Source of the DNA: Bacteroidota bacterium
GTDB taxonomy: Bacteria > Bacteroidota > Ignavibacteria > UBA10030 > UBA6906
Assembly: GCA_019637975.1 (NCBI GenBank)
Contig: JAHBUR010000011.1
Span: 62,001 to 126,000 of the forward strand
Direction: 5' to 3'
Length of the DNA: 64,000 nucleotides
Made by a program: the position numbers and the translations under genes. This document shows positions 44,178 through 53,247 of the stretch, in pieces. Below the pieces are notes generated by a model. The model had not been told where the DNA came from, did no database searches, and worked only from the letters and a program-made list of their open reading frames with translations. Position 1 is the first letter of the stretch, and each line of letters opens with the position of its first letter.

Positions 44178-44735
44178 ATGTCCGAGCCTCTGCAGCGGAA
44201 AACACTCATCTACCTGACTGGTTTCATGGGAAGCGGCAAAAGTACGATCGGGCCGATTCTTGCCAATACGCTCGGCTTCGAGTTCATCGATATCGACAAA
44301 GCGATTGAGCAGCGGCTCGGCAAAAGTGTGAAAGAGATCTTCCAGAGCGAGGGAGCGGACTTCTTTCGCACAACGGAGCATGATGTTCTTGAAGAAATCA
44401 GCAAGCGCGACCACATCGTTGTTTCGTTGGGTGGAGGATCCTTGGTCGATCCTGCGAACTTTCATCGGGTCAAAACTTCAGGCCTTCTCATTTACCTGGA
44501 GTCCTCTCCTGAGCATCTTCTCAAACGGCTGCAACACAAATCCGACAGGCCGGTTCTTGCCGATCGCGAAGGGGGTCGTCTTGAGTACGAAGCGCTTCGC
44601 GAACGCGTGATGAGCTTGTATCGTGAGCGCGAGCCGATCTATGCACAGGCCGATCTAACAATTCATACCGACCAGAAGAAGGTCGGCTTTACGGTGGACG
44701 AGATAGTGAAAAGACTCACGCGCCACGGCAGGTAA
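44178..44735 (+). CDS. aroK: Shikimate kinase
   Basis: 185 aa, the usual size. Walker A GFMGSGKST (14-22), shikimate contacts EFIDIDKAIEQR and EGADFFRTTEHDVL, then the GGG of VSLGGGSLV and lid RPVLADREGG. It phosphorylates shikimate at the 3-OH in aromatic amino-acid synthesis. Last gene of the ppiD-like operon. Confidence 0.96.
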   Translation: MSEPLQRKTLIYLTGFMGSGKSTIGPILANTLGFEFIDIDKAIEQRLGKSVKEIFQSEGADFFRTTEHDVLEEISKRDHIVVSLGGGSLVDPANFHRVKTSGLLIYLESSPEHLLKRLQHKSDRPVLADREGGRLEYEALRERVMSLYREREPIYAQADLTIHTDQKKVGFTVDEIVKRLTRHGR

Positions 44736-44759
44736 GTTCGTGCGCGTCCCCACAAATCG

Positions 44760-44788
44760 TTGCATTTCAACGAGTTAATTGCTATATA
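44760..44788 (+). promoter_or_regulatory. Promoter of hldA-hldE2-tamB-rnr operon
   Basis: TTGCAT and TATATA with exact 17-bp spacing; predicted start about 44795, 30 nt before the GTG at 44825. A GGGGGAG ribosome binding site lies just before the start codon. Confidence 0.75.
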
Positions 44789-44824
44789 TAGCCATGAAAT
44801 TTCACATACTATAGGGGGAGTAGC

Positions 44825-45835
44825 GTGGTATCGTTCTCTGAAGCGAGGCTTCATGAACTGCTGCACAATTTCAAGGGGAAACGCGTTGCTGTCGTCGGCG
44901 ACTTGATGGTGGACAGGTATTACTGGGGCACAGTGGGCCGGATATCACCCGAGGCTCCTGTACCTGTTGTTGAAGTGATTGATGAACAGGTCCGGCTGGG
45001 CGGCGCCGCCAATGTGGCAAACAACATTCAGACGCTCGGCGGCGAGCCGATACTTGTCGGGTTGATCGGCAAGGACCATCCGGGTGATATGTTTATTCAG
45101 ATTCTGAATGAGCGGAATCTCTCCTCAAAGGGCGTCGTGGTTGACGCCGGCCGGCCGACAACAATCAAGACGCGGGTCATCGCTCACGCGCAGCATGTTG
45201 TCCGCATCGATAACGAATCAAAAGCGGAATGCCCCGAACACATCCGTCATTTGATTGTCGATGCCGTGAAGTACAACATTCACGAACTTGATGCCATCAT
45301 CATTGAAGACTACAACAAGGGCGTCGTCACGAAAGAAGTCATTCACGAACTTGTTGCCGTGGCGAAAAAATACAACAAGATTATCACGGTTGATCCGAAG
45401 TTGAACAACTTTTTTGAATACAAAGGTGTTACAGTATTCAAACCCAACAGGCGCGAAGTGGAAGAGGCAATAGGCGGCAGGCTGAAGACGCAAAATGATG
45501 TCGAGAACGCCGGCAAACACCTGCTGGATTCGCTTGAAGCGGAGAACATCCTCATCACCCGCGGCGAAGAGGGCATGTCGCTCTTTGAATCAAACGGCGG
45601 CATCGGGCATGTACCGACGGAAGCGACCAACGTGCAGGATGTGTCGGGAGCCGGAGACACGGTTGTTTCAACCTTGACGATGGCCCTTGCAAGCGGAGCC
45701 GGTATCCGTGAAGCATCGGTTCTGGCTAATTGCGCCGCAGGTGTTGTTGTTGCGTCGGTCGGCATTGTGCCGATATTGCCCAGTCAATTGCTCGAAGCGG
45801 CGATGCGTTTTTCACCAAACGGGCAAGGCCGATGA
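44825..45835 (+). CDS. hldA: D-glycero-beta-D-manno-heptose-7-phosphate kinase
   Basis: 336 aa, GTG start. PfkB/ribokinase fold with the HldE N-domain signatures VVGDLMVDRYYWGTVGRISPEAPVPVVEV, GGAANVANNI, DPKLNN and the anion hole SGAGDTV. It makes heptose 1,7-bisphosphate for LPS inner core. Four-base ATGA overlap with the following nucleotidyltransferase gene; in other bacteria the two are often fused as HldE. Confidence 0.95.
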   Translation: MVSFSEARLHELLHNFKGKRVAVVGDLMVDRYYWGTVGRISPEAPVPVVEVIDEQVRLGGAANVANNIQTLGGEPILVGLIGKDHPGDMFIQILNERNLSSKGVVVDAGRPTTIKTRVIAHAQHVVRIDNESKAECPEHIRHLIVDAVKYNIHELDAIIIEDYNKGVVTKEVIHELVAVAKKYNKIITVDPKLNNFFEYKGVTVFKPNRREVEEAIGGRLKTQNDVENAGKHLLDSLEAENILITRGEEGMSLFESNGGIGHVPTEATNVQDVSGAGDTVVSTLTMALASGAGIREASVLANCAAGVVVASVGIVPILPSQLLEAAMRFSPNGQGR

Positions 45836-46320
45836 GCAAAGTTCTTGCGCTGAAGTCGCTCGTTGCCTTGCGCAAGAGGCTTCGCAGACACAAAAAGAAA
45901 GTCGTGTTCACCAACGGCACATTCGATATTCTGCACCGGGGGCACGTGGAATATCTCGCAAAGGCAAAAAGGTTGGGTGATGTGTTGATTGTCGGCCTCA
46001 ATTCTGATGCATCGATCAGGCGAATCAAGGGACCGAAGCGTCCTATCAATTCCAATGCAGACAGGGCCGCCGTTTTGAGCGCTCTCGCTTCGGTTGATTA
46101 CATTTGTTTCTTCGGTGAAGACACGCCGCAACGCATCATCTCGAAACTCGTACCCGATATTCTTGTCAAGGGTGCCGATTGGAGTATTGACGCTATTGTG
46201 GGGAGGGAGGTTGTTGAGCGACACGGCGGTACGGTGAAAACCATCCGGCTGACCCCGGGGCGCTCGACAACAAACGTCATTCAGAAAGTATTGGATGCTT
46301 ACGGGGGAAAACAGCAGTGA
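45832..46320 (+). CDS. hldC: D-glycero-beta-D-manno-heptose 1-phosphate adenylyltransferase
   Basis: 162 aa from the ATG at 45832. The nucleotidyltransferase motifs are TNGTFDILHRGHVEYL (HxGH = HRGH) and RSTTNVIQKV. It converts heptose 1-phosphate to ADP-heptose. Coupled to hldA by a 4-bp overlap, so the two enzymes are made together. Cytosolic. Confidence 0.95.
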   Translation: MSKVLALKSLVALRKRLRRHKKKVVFTNGTFDILHRGHVEYLAKAKRLGDVLIVGLNSDASIRRIKGPKRPINSNADRAAVLSALASVDYICFFGEDTPQRIISKLVPDILVKGADWSIDAIVGREVVERHGGTVKTIRLTPGRSTTNVIQKVLDAYGGKQQ

Positions 46321-46370
46321 TGCGGCATGTTGCCGCGAATTCACCAACGACGTTCGTGTGGAAGTGAATA

Positions 46371-49300
46371 GTGAAGAAGTTCCTTAAATGGCTTGCGTAC
46401 TGTGCGGCAGCGTTCATCATTCTGATCAGCATCCTGGCCGGGATAACACAAACCCAATTCTTCCGGAATACGCTCCGTTCATTTGCTCAAGCGCAGCTTG
46501 ACTCTCTTCTGGATGCCGACATTCATCTCGGCAACATTCAGGGCAATCTCATCTCCGGATTCTCCATCGATTCGGTTTCGATCGCAGTTCAGGGAGAACG
46601 TGTCATTTCCATGGACCGGCTCGACATCCGGTACGATCTGCTTGAGATTCCTTCCCGCAAAATAAACGTCAGCACGCTCACCCTCATTCAGCCGCGCATT
46701 CAATTGCTCTGCGGCAGGGATAGCATATGGAATTTTTCGCGCATGATACGGCCCGCGCCGGACGATACCGCATCCGGCCCGTTCGATTGGCCTATTGCCG
46801 TGAACAGATTTGAAATCAAGAACGGCTCTCTCAGGCTTGCGGATTCGGCAAGTCTCGCGGAATTCGATCATGAAACCACAGGACCCTACTTTGTGGAATA
46901 CCATGATTTCGCTCTCGACAATCTCAACTTGGTGCTGAACTCCGTCCTTGTCGCAACCGATTTCAAACGCGCCAATTTCAAGTCAATGTCCTTCGTCTCA
47001 AGGACCCCCGATGTTACAGTAAACCAGTTCTCGGGCGAGTTCCGCGTGACAGATCGGGAAGCGGTAGTGAAGAATCTGAAAATCCAGACTTCCCGCTCGC
47101 AACTCACGCTGGATGCGTCAATGAAGGATATTGACCTGCTGGCCGGCATTGAGTTGTCAGATCTCAAGGCAAAACCCGTTGAGCTTGCCTTGCGGACGAA
47201 CAGGCTCGACCTCGCCGAACTTCGCCGCTTCATCCATCAACTCGATTTTCTCGACGGCCAGATAACAAGCGAAATCGTTGCGTCGGGACAGTTCGGCCGG
47301 TTGGAGGTGCAACAAATTCATCTGAACTCGCGGAACACGAACCTCCATCTTGCAGGCTTTGTCTCCAATCTGCACGACCCTGATCGTTTGCTGCTCAACG
47401 TGAAATGTCGCGAAAGCGTTATTGACTACAGCGATGTTCTTGCGTTGATGCCCTCGTTCGAACTTCCCGACTATACGTCCATCGGCCCGGCAACCGTCGA
47501 GTTTGATTTTAACGGTGAACCGCTTGATTTCAGTACCGATCTCACATTCCAATCACAAGCCGGCGCGATCTCGACAAAAGGAGCCAAGCTCAGGATTGGC
47601 GGTCCGGAAACCCTCGCGTACCAGGCGGAGATTGTGACACGCGGGCTTCAGCTTTCGCATCTCATACAGAACGAGAAAATCAACGGAGAGCTGAACAGCG
47701 TATTGCGACTTGAAGGGCACGGAACCTCTCTCGACGATCTGACGGGAACAGTTCAACTCGTGACGGATTCATCGATGTTCGCTGGGGAGGTTGTCGGGCC
47801 TTCGGAAATCTTCTTCACTTCTGCAAACAAAAAACTTGAGGGGAATATTCACCTTGCATTCGGCTCGATGCGCACGCAGTTGCAGGGAGAACTCGACAGA
47901 TCAAATACAGACGTGCCGGAATTTCACGTCGAGGGGAAGGTATCGTCACTCAATCTTGCCGAGTTGCTGGATGACGATTCACAAGTCAGCGACTTGACAA
48001 TGACGCTTGAAGCTCAGGGAACCGGGCTGCGGTGGGAGAGAATCAACGGCAACTCGAGAATTGCTCTTTCCTCTTCACGATACAGGGAATACCGGATCGA
48101 TTCGAGCTTGGTGTCGCTTGCGGTTGATCAACGCGATCCGATGAACAGTTCCATCCGAATGACTTCCGATGTCGCGGATTTTTCGATCAACGGCAGGTTT
48201 GATCTCGACTATATGGTCGGATTGATCCGCTACGAAGTCGACAATCTGCGGCTCGCAATCGGCAGACGTTTCAGCGCGCTCGACTCGACGCTTGTTACGT
48301 CGTTCGACGAGGCGGCGTTGCTGGCGAAAGGCGAAAGGCTCCGTTCGGAACACAAAGAACTGGATGCCGCGTATACGCTGACGGTAAAGACTCTTGAGCC
48401 CGTCTCCATTCTCACCGGCAACAGAATGTTCGACGCAACCGGAACCATCAGCGGATCGTTGAAAGGGAATTTCGATGATCTTCAAGGTGAGGCCGATGTT
48501 ATGGTGGCGGAGTTTTTCTACGGCGACGCCGACGCCGGCATGCTCGTGCAAAACGGGATCGCATCGCTGCGATTCAATGATCTCAAGCCCGTCAATCCTC
48601 TTTCCGAACTCACCTTGCGTGTCCGTGTTGATGCGGGAAAGATGCACATCAACCGCACAAAGCTCGATACGCTGAAGTTCGGCATCTTCTACGATAAAGA
48701 GTATGCCGGTTTTGTGGTGCAGGCTGACCACGACAAGGACACCCATCTGAGAACCAGCGGCCAAATCGGCGTGACGGACGAAGAGATACAGTTCATTCTG
48801 ACCAACCTGTTCGCCGGATACAAGGATTTCATGTGGAAGGCTGATGACGGCGCATCTGTTGCGGTGAGCAGCGGCGGTATGCGCATTCAGCACGTCACGT
48901 TCCGGCGAGACTCGCAGAGGATTTCCCTCAACGGTGCCATTGAATCGGAGGGAAGGTTGAACGTTGTTCTTCGCGGAACAGATCTGAATCTTGAACAACT
49001 CAAGTACGTTCTGCCGGAAAAAGAGCAGGGGAACAACAAGCGGCACTTCGAAGGGCTTGCCGATTTCGATGTAAACGTGAAAGGTACGCTGTCGTTTCCT
49101 CTCTACGACGCGAAACTTGGCGCCCGCAACGTGTTCTACAGCGGGTTCCCGTTCGGTGAAATTCAGGGCATACTCGACTACGAGGATCAGAAGCTTGCCA
49201 CGACGTTGCTGATAGATAACAGGCAAGATAAAACAAGCGGCCAACCCGATTTGTCGGTTACCGGGGTTCTGCCGATTGATCTCGCGTTGACGGATGTTGA

Positions 49301-50915
49301 AGAACGCTTGCCCGCCCGCCCGATGGAATTTACCGTGTACTCCGACGGCCTGCAGATGAGCTTGCTCGATCCTCTCCTCCCGACATTCAATGAACTGAAG
49401 GGGATCCTCAAAGCTAATTTCAAGGTCGGTGGCACGCCGCAGAGGCCGAACTTTACCGGATCGATGAACATCGAGGAGTGTTCATTCCTGTTTATGCCGA
49501 ACAACATGTTTTACAGGTTGAGCGGAACATTCAAACCGGACGGTGAACGCATTAAAATTCTCTCCGCAAAAATCCGTAACGTGGAGAGCGACAACCGGCC
49601 CGGCCGCGAAGGAGTCATCACCGTTACCGGCGACTTTGCGTTGAGCGAGCTTGTGCCGTCCGATTTCAATTTCGATATCAGCGGGCAACTGCTTGTTGTC
49701 AACAGAAACACCCGGACATCCTCGCTGGCAGTGTACGGCGAGTTGCCGGTGGAAATCGCGCAGCGGGGACTTCATTTTTCAGGAGATGTACAAAATTCGT
49801 TACTCAGGGGACAGGTTCTCGTACGCAATTCGACGCTTGCATTTCCACCCACCGCCTCGACGGCGCGTGAAGATACCTTCTACATTCCTCTCAGGGTTGT
49901 GGATGATACAACGAAAGTTGTCGAGTCCGAAGTTGCCGTCAGCACCGCCAGGTACTTCACAACAGGACAGCGCAGCGCGGCGGGCGAGCAGAACGGAGAA
50001 ACACGGTCACGTTCATTCATCGACGGCTTGCGTTATGATTTGAGTGTGGAGTTTGCCGGAAGCAACAATGAAGTGCGTATGATTTTCAATCCGACAACCA
50101 ACGAAGAACTTGTCGCGAACATTACAGGCAACGCGGCAATTACCGAGGACGGAAAATCGTGGAACGGAGTCATGGATGTCCGCCGTGCATCATACAACTT
50201 CTACGGCAAACGGTTCGACGCCGAAGGAACGATGACATACACGGGCGACTTCCTGAACCCCGAGTTGAATATTACGGCAACCTACCAGGGCTCCCGCAAA
50301 TACACCGAATCATCAACAGAAGAGAACGTTATCGTAACGTACAAGATTCTCGGTACACGCTTTGCTCCGCGGCCGGAGATTTCCATGACAATCGACGGAG
50401 TTGACTACTACGCCTACAAGGAGAGTCCCACCTCAAACGACGTACAATCCGATGCCCTCACCTTTGTTATCACCAACAATTTTCCGTTGACGCGAGGCGA
50501 GCGGAACAACATTGCCGAGCAGGTCGGGCCGACTGTCGGTGCCGGGCTCCTCGGCGGGGCGACCTCGTTGCTTACGAGCACACTTGCCGAGTTTCTTCGG
50601 AATAGAACAGGTTTCATCCATTCCTTCGAGTTCCGTTACGACAGAAGCGGCTCATTCGGCCAGAGCGCCGATGTCCGACTCGGCGGCACGGCATTCAAGG
50701 GTTACTGGCGGTACGGGGGAAAAATACTTGAAGATCCGTTCAGCAACGCCAACTTCAGCATTCTCTACTCGTTCGGCGATATTTTCGACAGACCGGCCCT
50801 GCGGAATTTCATGGTGGAACTGGAACGAAAGGTGGATACCATGACGTTGTTCGGATCAGTAGATGCAAGGAAGGAAATGACTTCCGCGCGGTTCTTCTAC
50901 CGCATTTCATTCTAA
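46371..50915 (+). CDS. tamB: TamB/AsmA-like translocation and assembly protein
   Basis: 1514 aa, GTG start. N-terminal signal anchor (LAYCAAAFIILISILAGI). The ~1200 central residues are an almost uninterrupted beta-helix (AsmA-like then TamB repeats, e.g. GEFRVTDREAVVKNLKIQTS). The C-terminal ~350 residues are the DUF490/TamB domain ending in YRISF. It spans the periplasm and helps move lipids or outer-membrane proteins. It is 50 nt after the heptose genes and 15 nt before the likely RNase R start. Confidence 0.93.
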   Translation: MKKFLKWLAYCAAAFIILISILAGITQTQFFRNTLRSFAQAQLDSLLDADIHLGNIQGNLISGFSIDSVSIAVQGERVISMDRLDIRYDLLEIPSRKINVSTLTLIQPRIQLLCGRDSIWNFSRMIRPAPDDTASGPFDWPIAVNRFEIKNGSLRLADSASLAEFDHETTGPYFVEYHDFALDNLNLVLNSVLVATDFKRANFKSMSFVSRTPDVTVNQFSGEFRVTDREAVVKNLKIQTSRSQLTLDASMKDIDLLAGIELSDLKAKPVELALRTNRLDLAELRRFIHQLDFLDGQITSEIVASGQFGRLEVQQIHLNSRNTNLHLAGFVSNLHDPDRLLLNVKCRESVIDYSDVLALMPSFELPDYTSIGPATVEFDFNGEPLDFSTDLTFQSQAGAISTKGAKLRIGGPETLAYQAEIVTRGLQLSHLIQNEKINGELNSVLRLEGHGTSLDDLTGTVQLVTDSSMFAGEVVGPSEIFFTSANKKLEGNIHLAFGSMRTQLQGELDRSNTDVPEFHVEGKVSSLNLAELLDDDSQVSDLTMTLEAQGTGLRWERINGNSRIALSSSRYREYRIDSSLVSLAVDQRDPMNSSIRMTSDVADFSINGRFDLDYMVGLIRYEVDNLRLAIGRRFSALDSTLVTSFDEAALLAKGERLRSEHKELDAAYTLTVKTLEPVSILTGNRMFDATGTISGSLKGNFDDLQGEADVMVAEFFYGDADAGMLVQNGIASLRFNDLKPVNPLSELTLRVRVDAGKMHINRTKLDTLKFGIFYDKEYAGFVVQADHDKDTHLRTSGQIGVTDEEIQFILTNLFAGYKDFMWKADDGASVAVSSGGMRIQHVTFRRDSQRISLNGAIESEGRLNVVLRGTDLNLEQLKYVLPEKEQGNNKRHFEGLADFDVNVKGTLSFPLYDAKLGARNVFYSGFPFGEIQGILDYEDQKLATTLLIDNRQDKTSGQPDLSVTGVLPIDLALTDVEERLPARPMEFTVYSDGLQMSLLDPLLPTFNELKGILKANFKVGGTPQRPNFTGSMNIEECSFLFMPNNMFYRLSGTFKPDGERIKILSAKIRNVESDNRPGREGVITVTGDFALSELVPSDFNFDISGQLLVVNRNTRTSSLAVYGELPVEIAQRGLHFSGDVQNSLLRGQVLVRNSTLAFPPTASTAREDTFYIPLRVVDDTTKVVESEVAVSTARYFTTGQRSAAGEQNGETRSRSFIDGLRYDLSVEFAGSNNEVRMIFNPTTNEELVANITGNAAITEDGKSWNGVMDVRRASYNFYGKRFDAEGTMTYTGDFLNPELNITATYQGSRKYTESSTEENVIVTYKILGTRFAPRPEISMTIDGVDYYAYKESPTSNDVQSDALTFVITNNFPLTRGERNNIAEQVGPTVGAGLLGGATSLLTSTLAEFLRNRTGFIHSFEFRYDRSGSFGQSADVRLGGTAFKGYWRYGGKILEDPFSNANFSILYSFGDIFDRPALRNFMVELERKVDTMTLFGSVDARKEMTSARFFYRISF

Positions 50916-50929
50916 TAATCGGAACGTCG

Positions 50930-53119
50930 ATTGAGACGTTCTCTACGGAGTACATTATCAAACACATCAAAAAGAAGCTGCTCGGTTTTCTTTCCGAGAA
51001 CCCCACGCAGGCATACACCCTCAAAGAACTTGTCAAGCATCTCAAGATCAACGCAAAGGATGAATACAGCCATCTGCGCTCGCTCGTGGATGAGCTTGAC
51101 CGCAAAGGCCTCATCCAATCCGATGAACGGGGACGGGTAGGGTACGTCAAACAGAAGAAAGCGAAATCCGGAAAACAGCAACGCCCGTCAAACAGGCTGG
51201 TCGGAACGCTGAGTGTCACGCGGCGCGGGTTCGGCTTTGTCAAAATTGAAGGCACGGATACCGAGGTCTTCATTTCCGAAAAATTCATGGGCACGGCATT
51301 ACATGGCGATAGGGTGGTGATCGCCCTTCTTGCACAACCGATGAGAAGACGGGAGCGGAATGATCGGGAGAAAGCCGAAGGAGAGATTATTGAGATTGTC
51401 GAACGACGAACAAGTACAATTGTCGGTACGTTGGAGCGAAGCCGGAATTTTTTCTTCGTCAAGCCTGATGATGAGCGCATCTCGCGCGATGTGTATGTTT
51501 CGGCGGAAGATGCGAAACAGGCAAAGCACGGCGACAAGGTTGTGGTGAAGTTGTTTCCCTGGGATGATCCGGCCCAGAATCCCGAAGGAACCATCATTGA
51601 AACGCTCGGGCCTTCGGGCGATGCGCGGGTGGAAGTGTTGAGCGTGGCACGCAGTTTCGGCTTGCCGATGAGTTTTCCGCCTTCTGTTGAACAGGAGGCA
51701 AACGCTTTGAGTGAGGTTGTCTCCGCAAGCGACATTGCTCCGCGACTCGATCTCCGCTCGACCGTTTGCGTAACCATCGATCCGGAAGACGCCAAGGATT
51801 TCGACGATGCCGTTTCATTCGAGCCGCTGAAGAACGGGAACTACCGGCTCGGCGTTCACATTGCCGATGTGAGCCATTATGTGAAAGAAGGCTCTGCACT
51901 CGATGCCGAAGCGCTGCTGCGCGGAACAAGCGTGTATATGGTCAACGAAGTGGTTCCGATGCTGCCGGAACGCCTTTCCAACAACATCTGCAGCCTTCGC
52001 CCGAACGTCGACCGCCTTACCTACAGCGTGCTGATGGAGGTGACGAAGAGCGGGAAGATCGAGCAGTATCAGATTGCGAAGACGGTGATTCATAGCGCAC
52101 GGCGTTTCACGTACGAGGAGGTTCAAGCCATTATCGAGCGCGGGAAGGGTGAGCGCTCCGACATGTTGCTGCCTCTGCACAAATTCACACAACTTCTTAC
52201 CGCTCAACGCCGTAAGAAGGGAAGCATCGACTTCGATACGGGCGAAGCCAAGTTCCGGTTCGATGCACAGGGCTTTCCATCGGCCATTATCAAAAAAACA
52301 CGACTTGACGCTCACCGCCTTGTTGAAGAATGCATGCTGCTCGCCAACAAGGTCGTCGCCGAACATATCGGCAAGGTCAGAAAGGATGAACATGAAAGGC
52401 CGTTCGTCTATCGGGTGCATGATGTCCCCGACCCGTCACGGCTTGAAGATCTCGGCAGTTTTGTGAAGCAATTCGGCTATTCGCTGGACACAAAACACGG
52501 GGTAACGGCATTGCAGTTGCAGAAGCTGCTCGATAAGGTGAAAGGTTCGGAAGTCGAAACCGTCATCAACGAAGTCGCTCTCCGCTCGATGGCAAAGGCC
52601 GTGTACTCCGACAAGAACATCGGGCATTTCGGGTTGGCGTTCAAACACTATACACACTTCACTTCTCCCATCAGGCGGTATCCCGATCTCGTGGTCCATC
52701 GCTTGTTGCATGAATACGAGCAGGGAATGGGAGCAGGACGGCGCGCGGCAATGGCAAAACAGCTTCCCGCGATTTGCAGGCAATCCTCCGACCGCGAAAG
52801 GGTCGCGGCCGAAGCCGAGCGCGAATCGGTCAAAGTCATGCAGGTGGAGTACATGAAACGGCACCTCGGTGACGAATTCGAGGGGGTGATTTCAGGCGTG
52901 ACGACGTTTGGCATGTTTGTGGAGATTAATGACCTGTTGGTGCAGGGTTTGATTCGCGTTCGTGATTTGGAGGATGATTACTACCTGTTTGACGAAAAAC
53001 GATACCAACTGAAGGGACGCTCACGCGGCAAAGTGTACAGACTTGGCGACACTGTGCGCGTTCGAGTAGTCTCCGTCAACCCGGAAACTCGCGAGATAGA
53101 TTTCGTTGTTGTACGATAA
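50930..53119 (+). CDS. rnr: Ribonuclease R; start codon uncertain
   Basis: Up to 729 aa from a possible ATT start at 50930. The first in-frame ATG, GTG or TTG is the GTG at 51086, but upstream sequence in frame codes YIIKHIKKKLLGFL and TLKELVKHLK, which matches the RNase R winged-helix N-terminus. So the real start is upstream, either a non-standard codon or hidden by a sequence error. Domains: HTH_12, two cold-shock OB domains (FGFVKIEGTDTEVFI; NFFFVKPDDERISRDV), RNB (IDPEDAKDFDDAVSFE with three catalytic Asp) and S1 (EGVISGVTTFGMFVEI). It degrades structured RNA 3'-5'. Confidence 0.85.
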   Translation: METFSTEYIIKHIKKKLLGFLSENPTQAYTLKELVKHLKINAKDEYSHLRSLVDELDRKGLIQSDERGRVGYVKQKKAKSGKQQRPSNRLVGTLSVTRRGFGFVKIEGTDTEVFISEKFMGTALHGDRVVIALLAQPMRRRERNDREKAEGEIIEIVERRTSTIVGTLERSRNFFFVKPDDERISRDVYVSAEDAKQAKHGDKVVVKLFPWDDPAQNPEGTIIETLGPSGDARVEVLSVARSFGLPMSFPPSVEQEANALSEVVSASDIAPRLDLRSTVCVTIDPEDAKDFDDAVSFEPLKNGNYRLGVHIADVSHYVKEGSALDAEALLRGTSVYMVNEVVPMLPERLSNNICSLRPNVDRLTYSVLMEVTKSGKIEQYQIAKTVIHSARRFTYEEVQAIIERGKGERSDMLLPLHKFTQLLTAQRRKKGSIDFDTGEAKFRFDAQGFPSAIIKKTRLDAHRLVEECMLLANKVVAEHIGKVRKDEHERPFVYRVHDVPDPSRLEDLGSFVKQFGYSLDTKHGVTALQLQKLLDKVKGSEVETVINEVALRSMAKAVYSDKNIGHFGLAFKHYTHFTSPIRRYPDLVVHRLLHEYEQGMGAGRRAAMAKQLPAICRQSSDRERVAAEAERESVKVMQVEYMKRHLGDEFEGVISGVTTFGMFVEINDLLVQGLIRVRDLEDDYYLFDEKRYQLKGRSRGKVYRLGDTVRVRVVSVNPETREIDFVVVR

Positions 53120-53181
53120 ACCGGCGGCAGGCATCACGTGTCATACGGCCGGGGGAGACGCCTCCCTCCGCCATTCTTTCG

Positions 53182-53210
53182 TTGCATTTTCCGCCTGACT
53201 TTGTTAGTAT
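53182..53210 (+). promoter_or_regulatory. Promoter of zincin-propeller-barrel gene
   Basis: TTGCAT and TAGTAT with 17-bp spacing; predicted start about 53217, 31 nt before the ATG at 53248. Confidence 0.65.
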
Positions 53211-53247
53211 TTTATTGATGTTCTTTTCATCAGTTTGTGAGGACTAT

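Noticed and set aside
48075-49244. 389-codon minus-strand open frame
   Set aside because: Lies within tamB on the other strand and lacks motifs.
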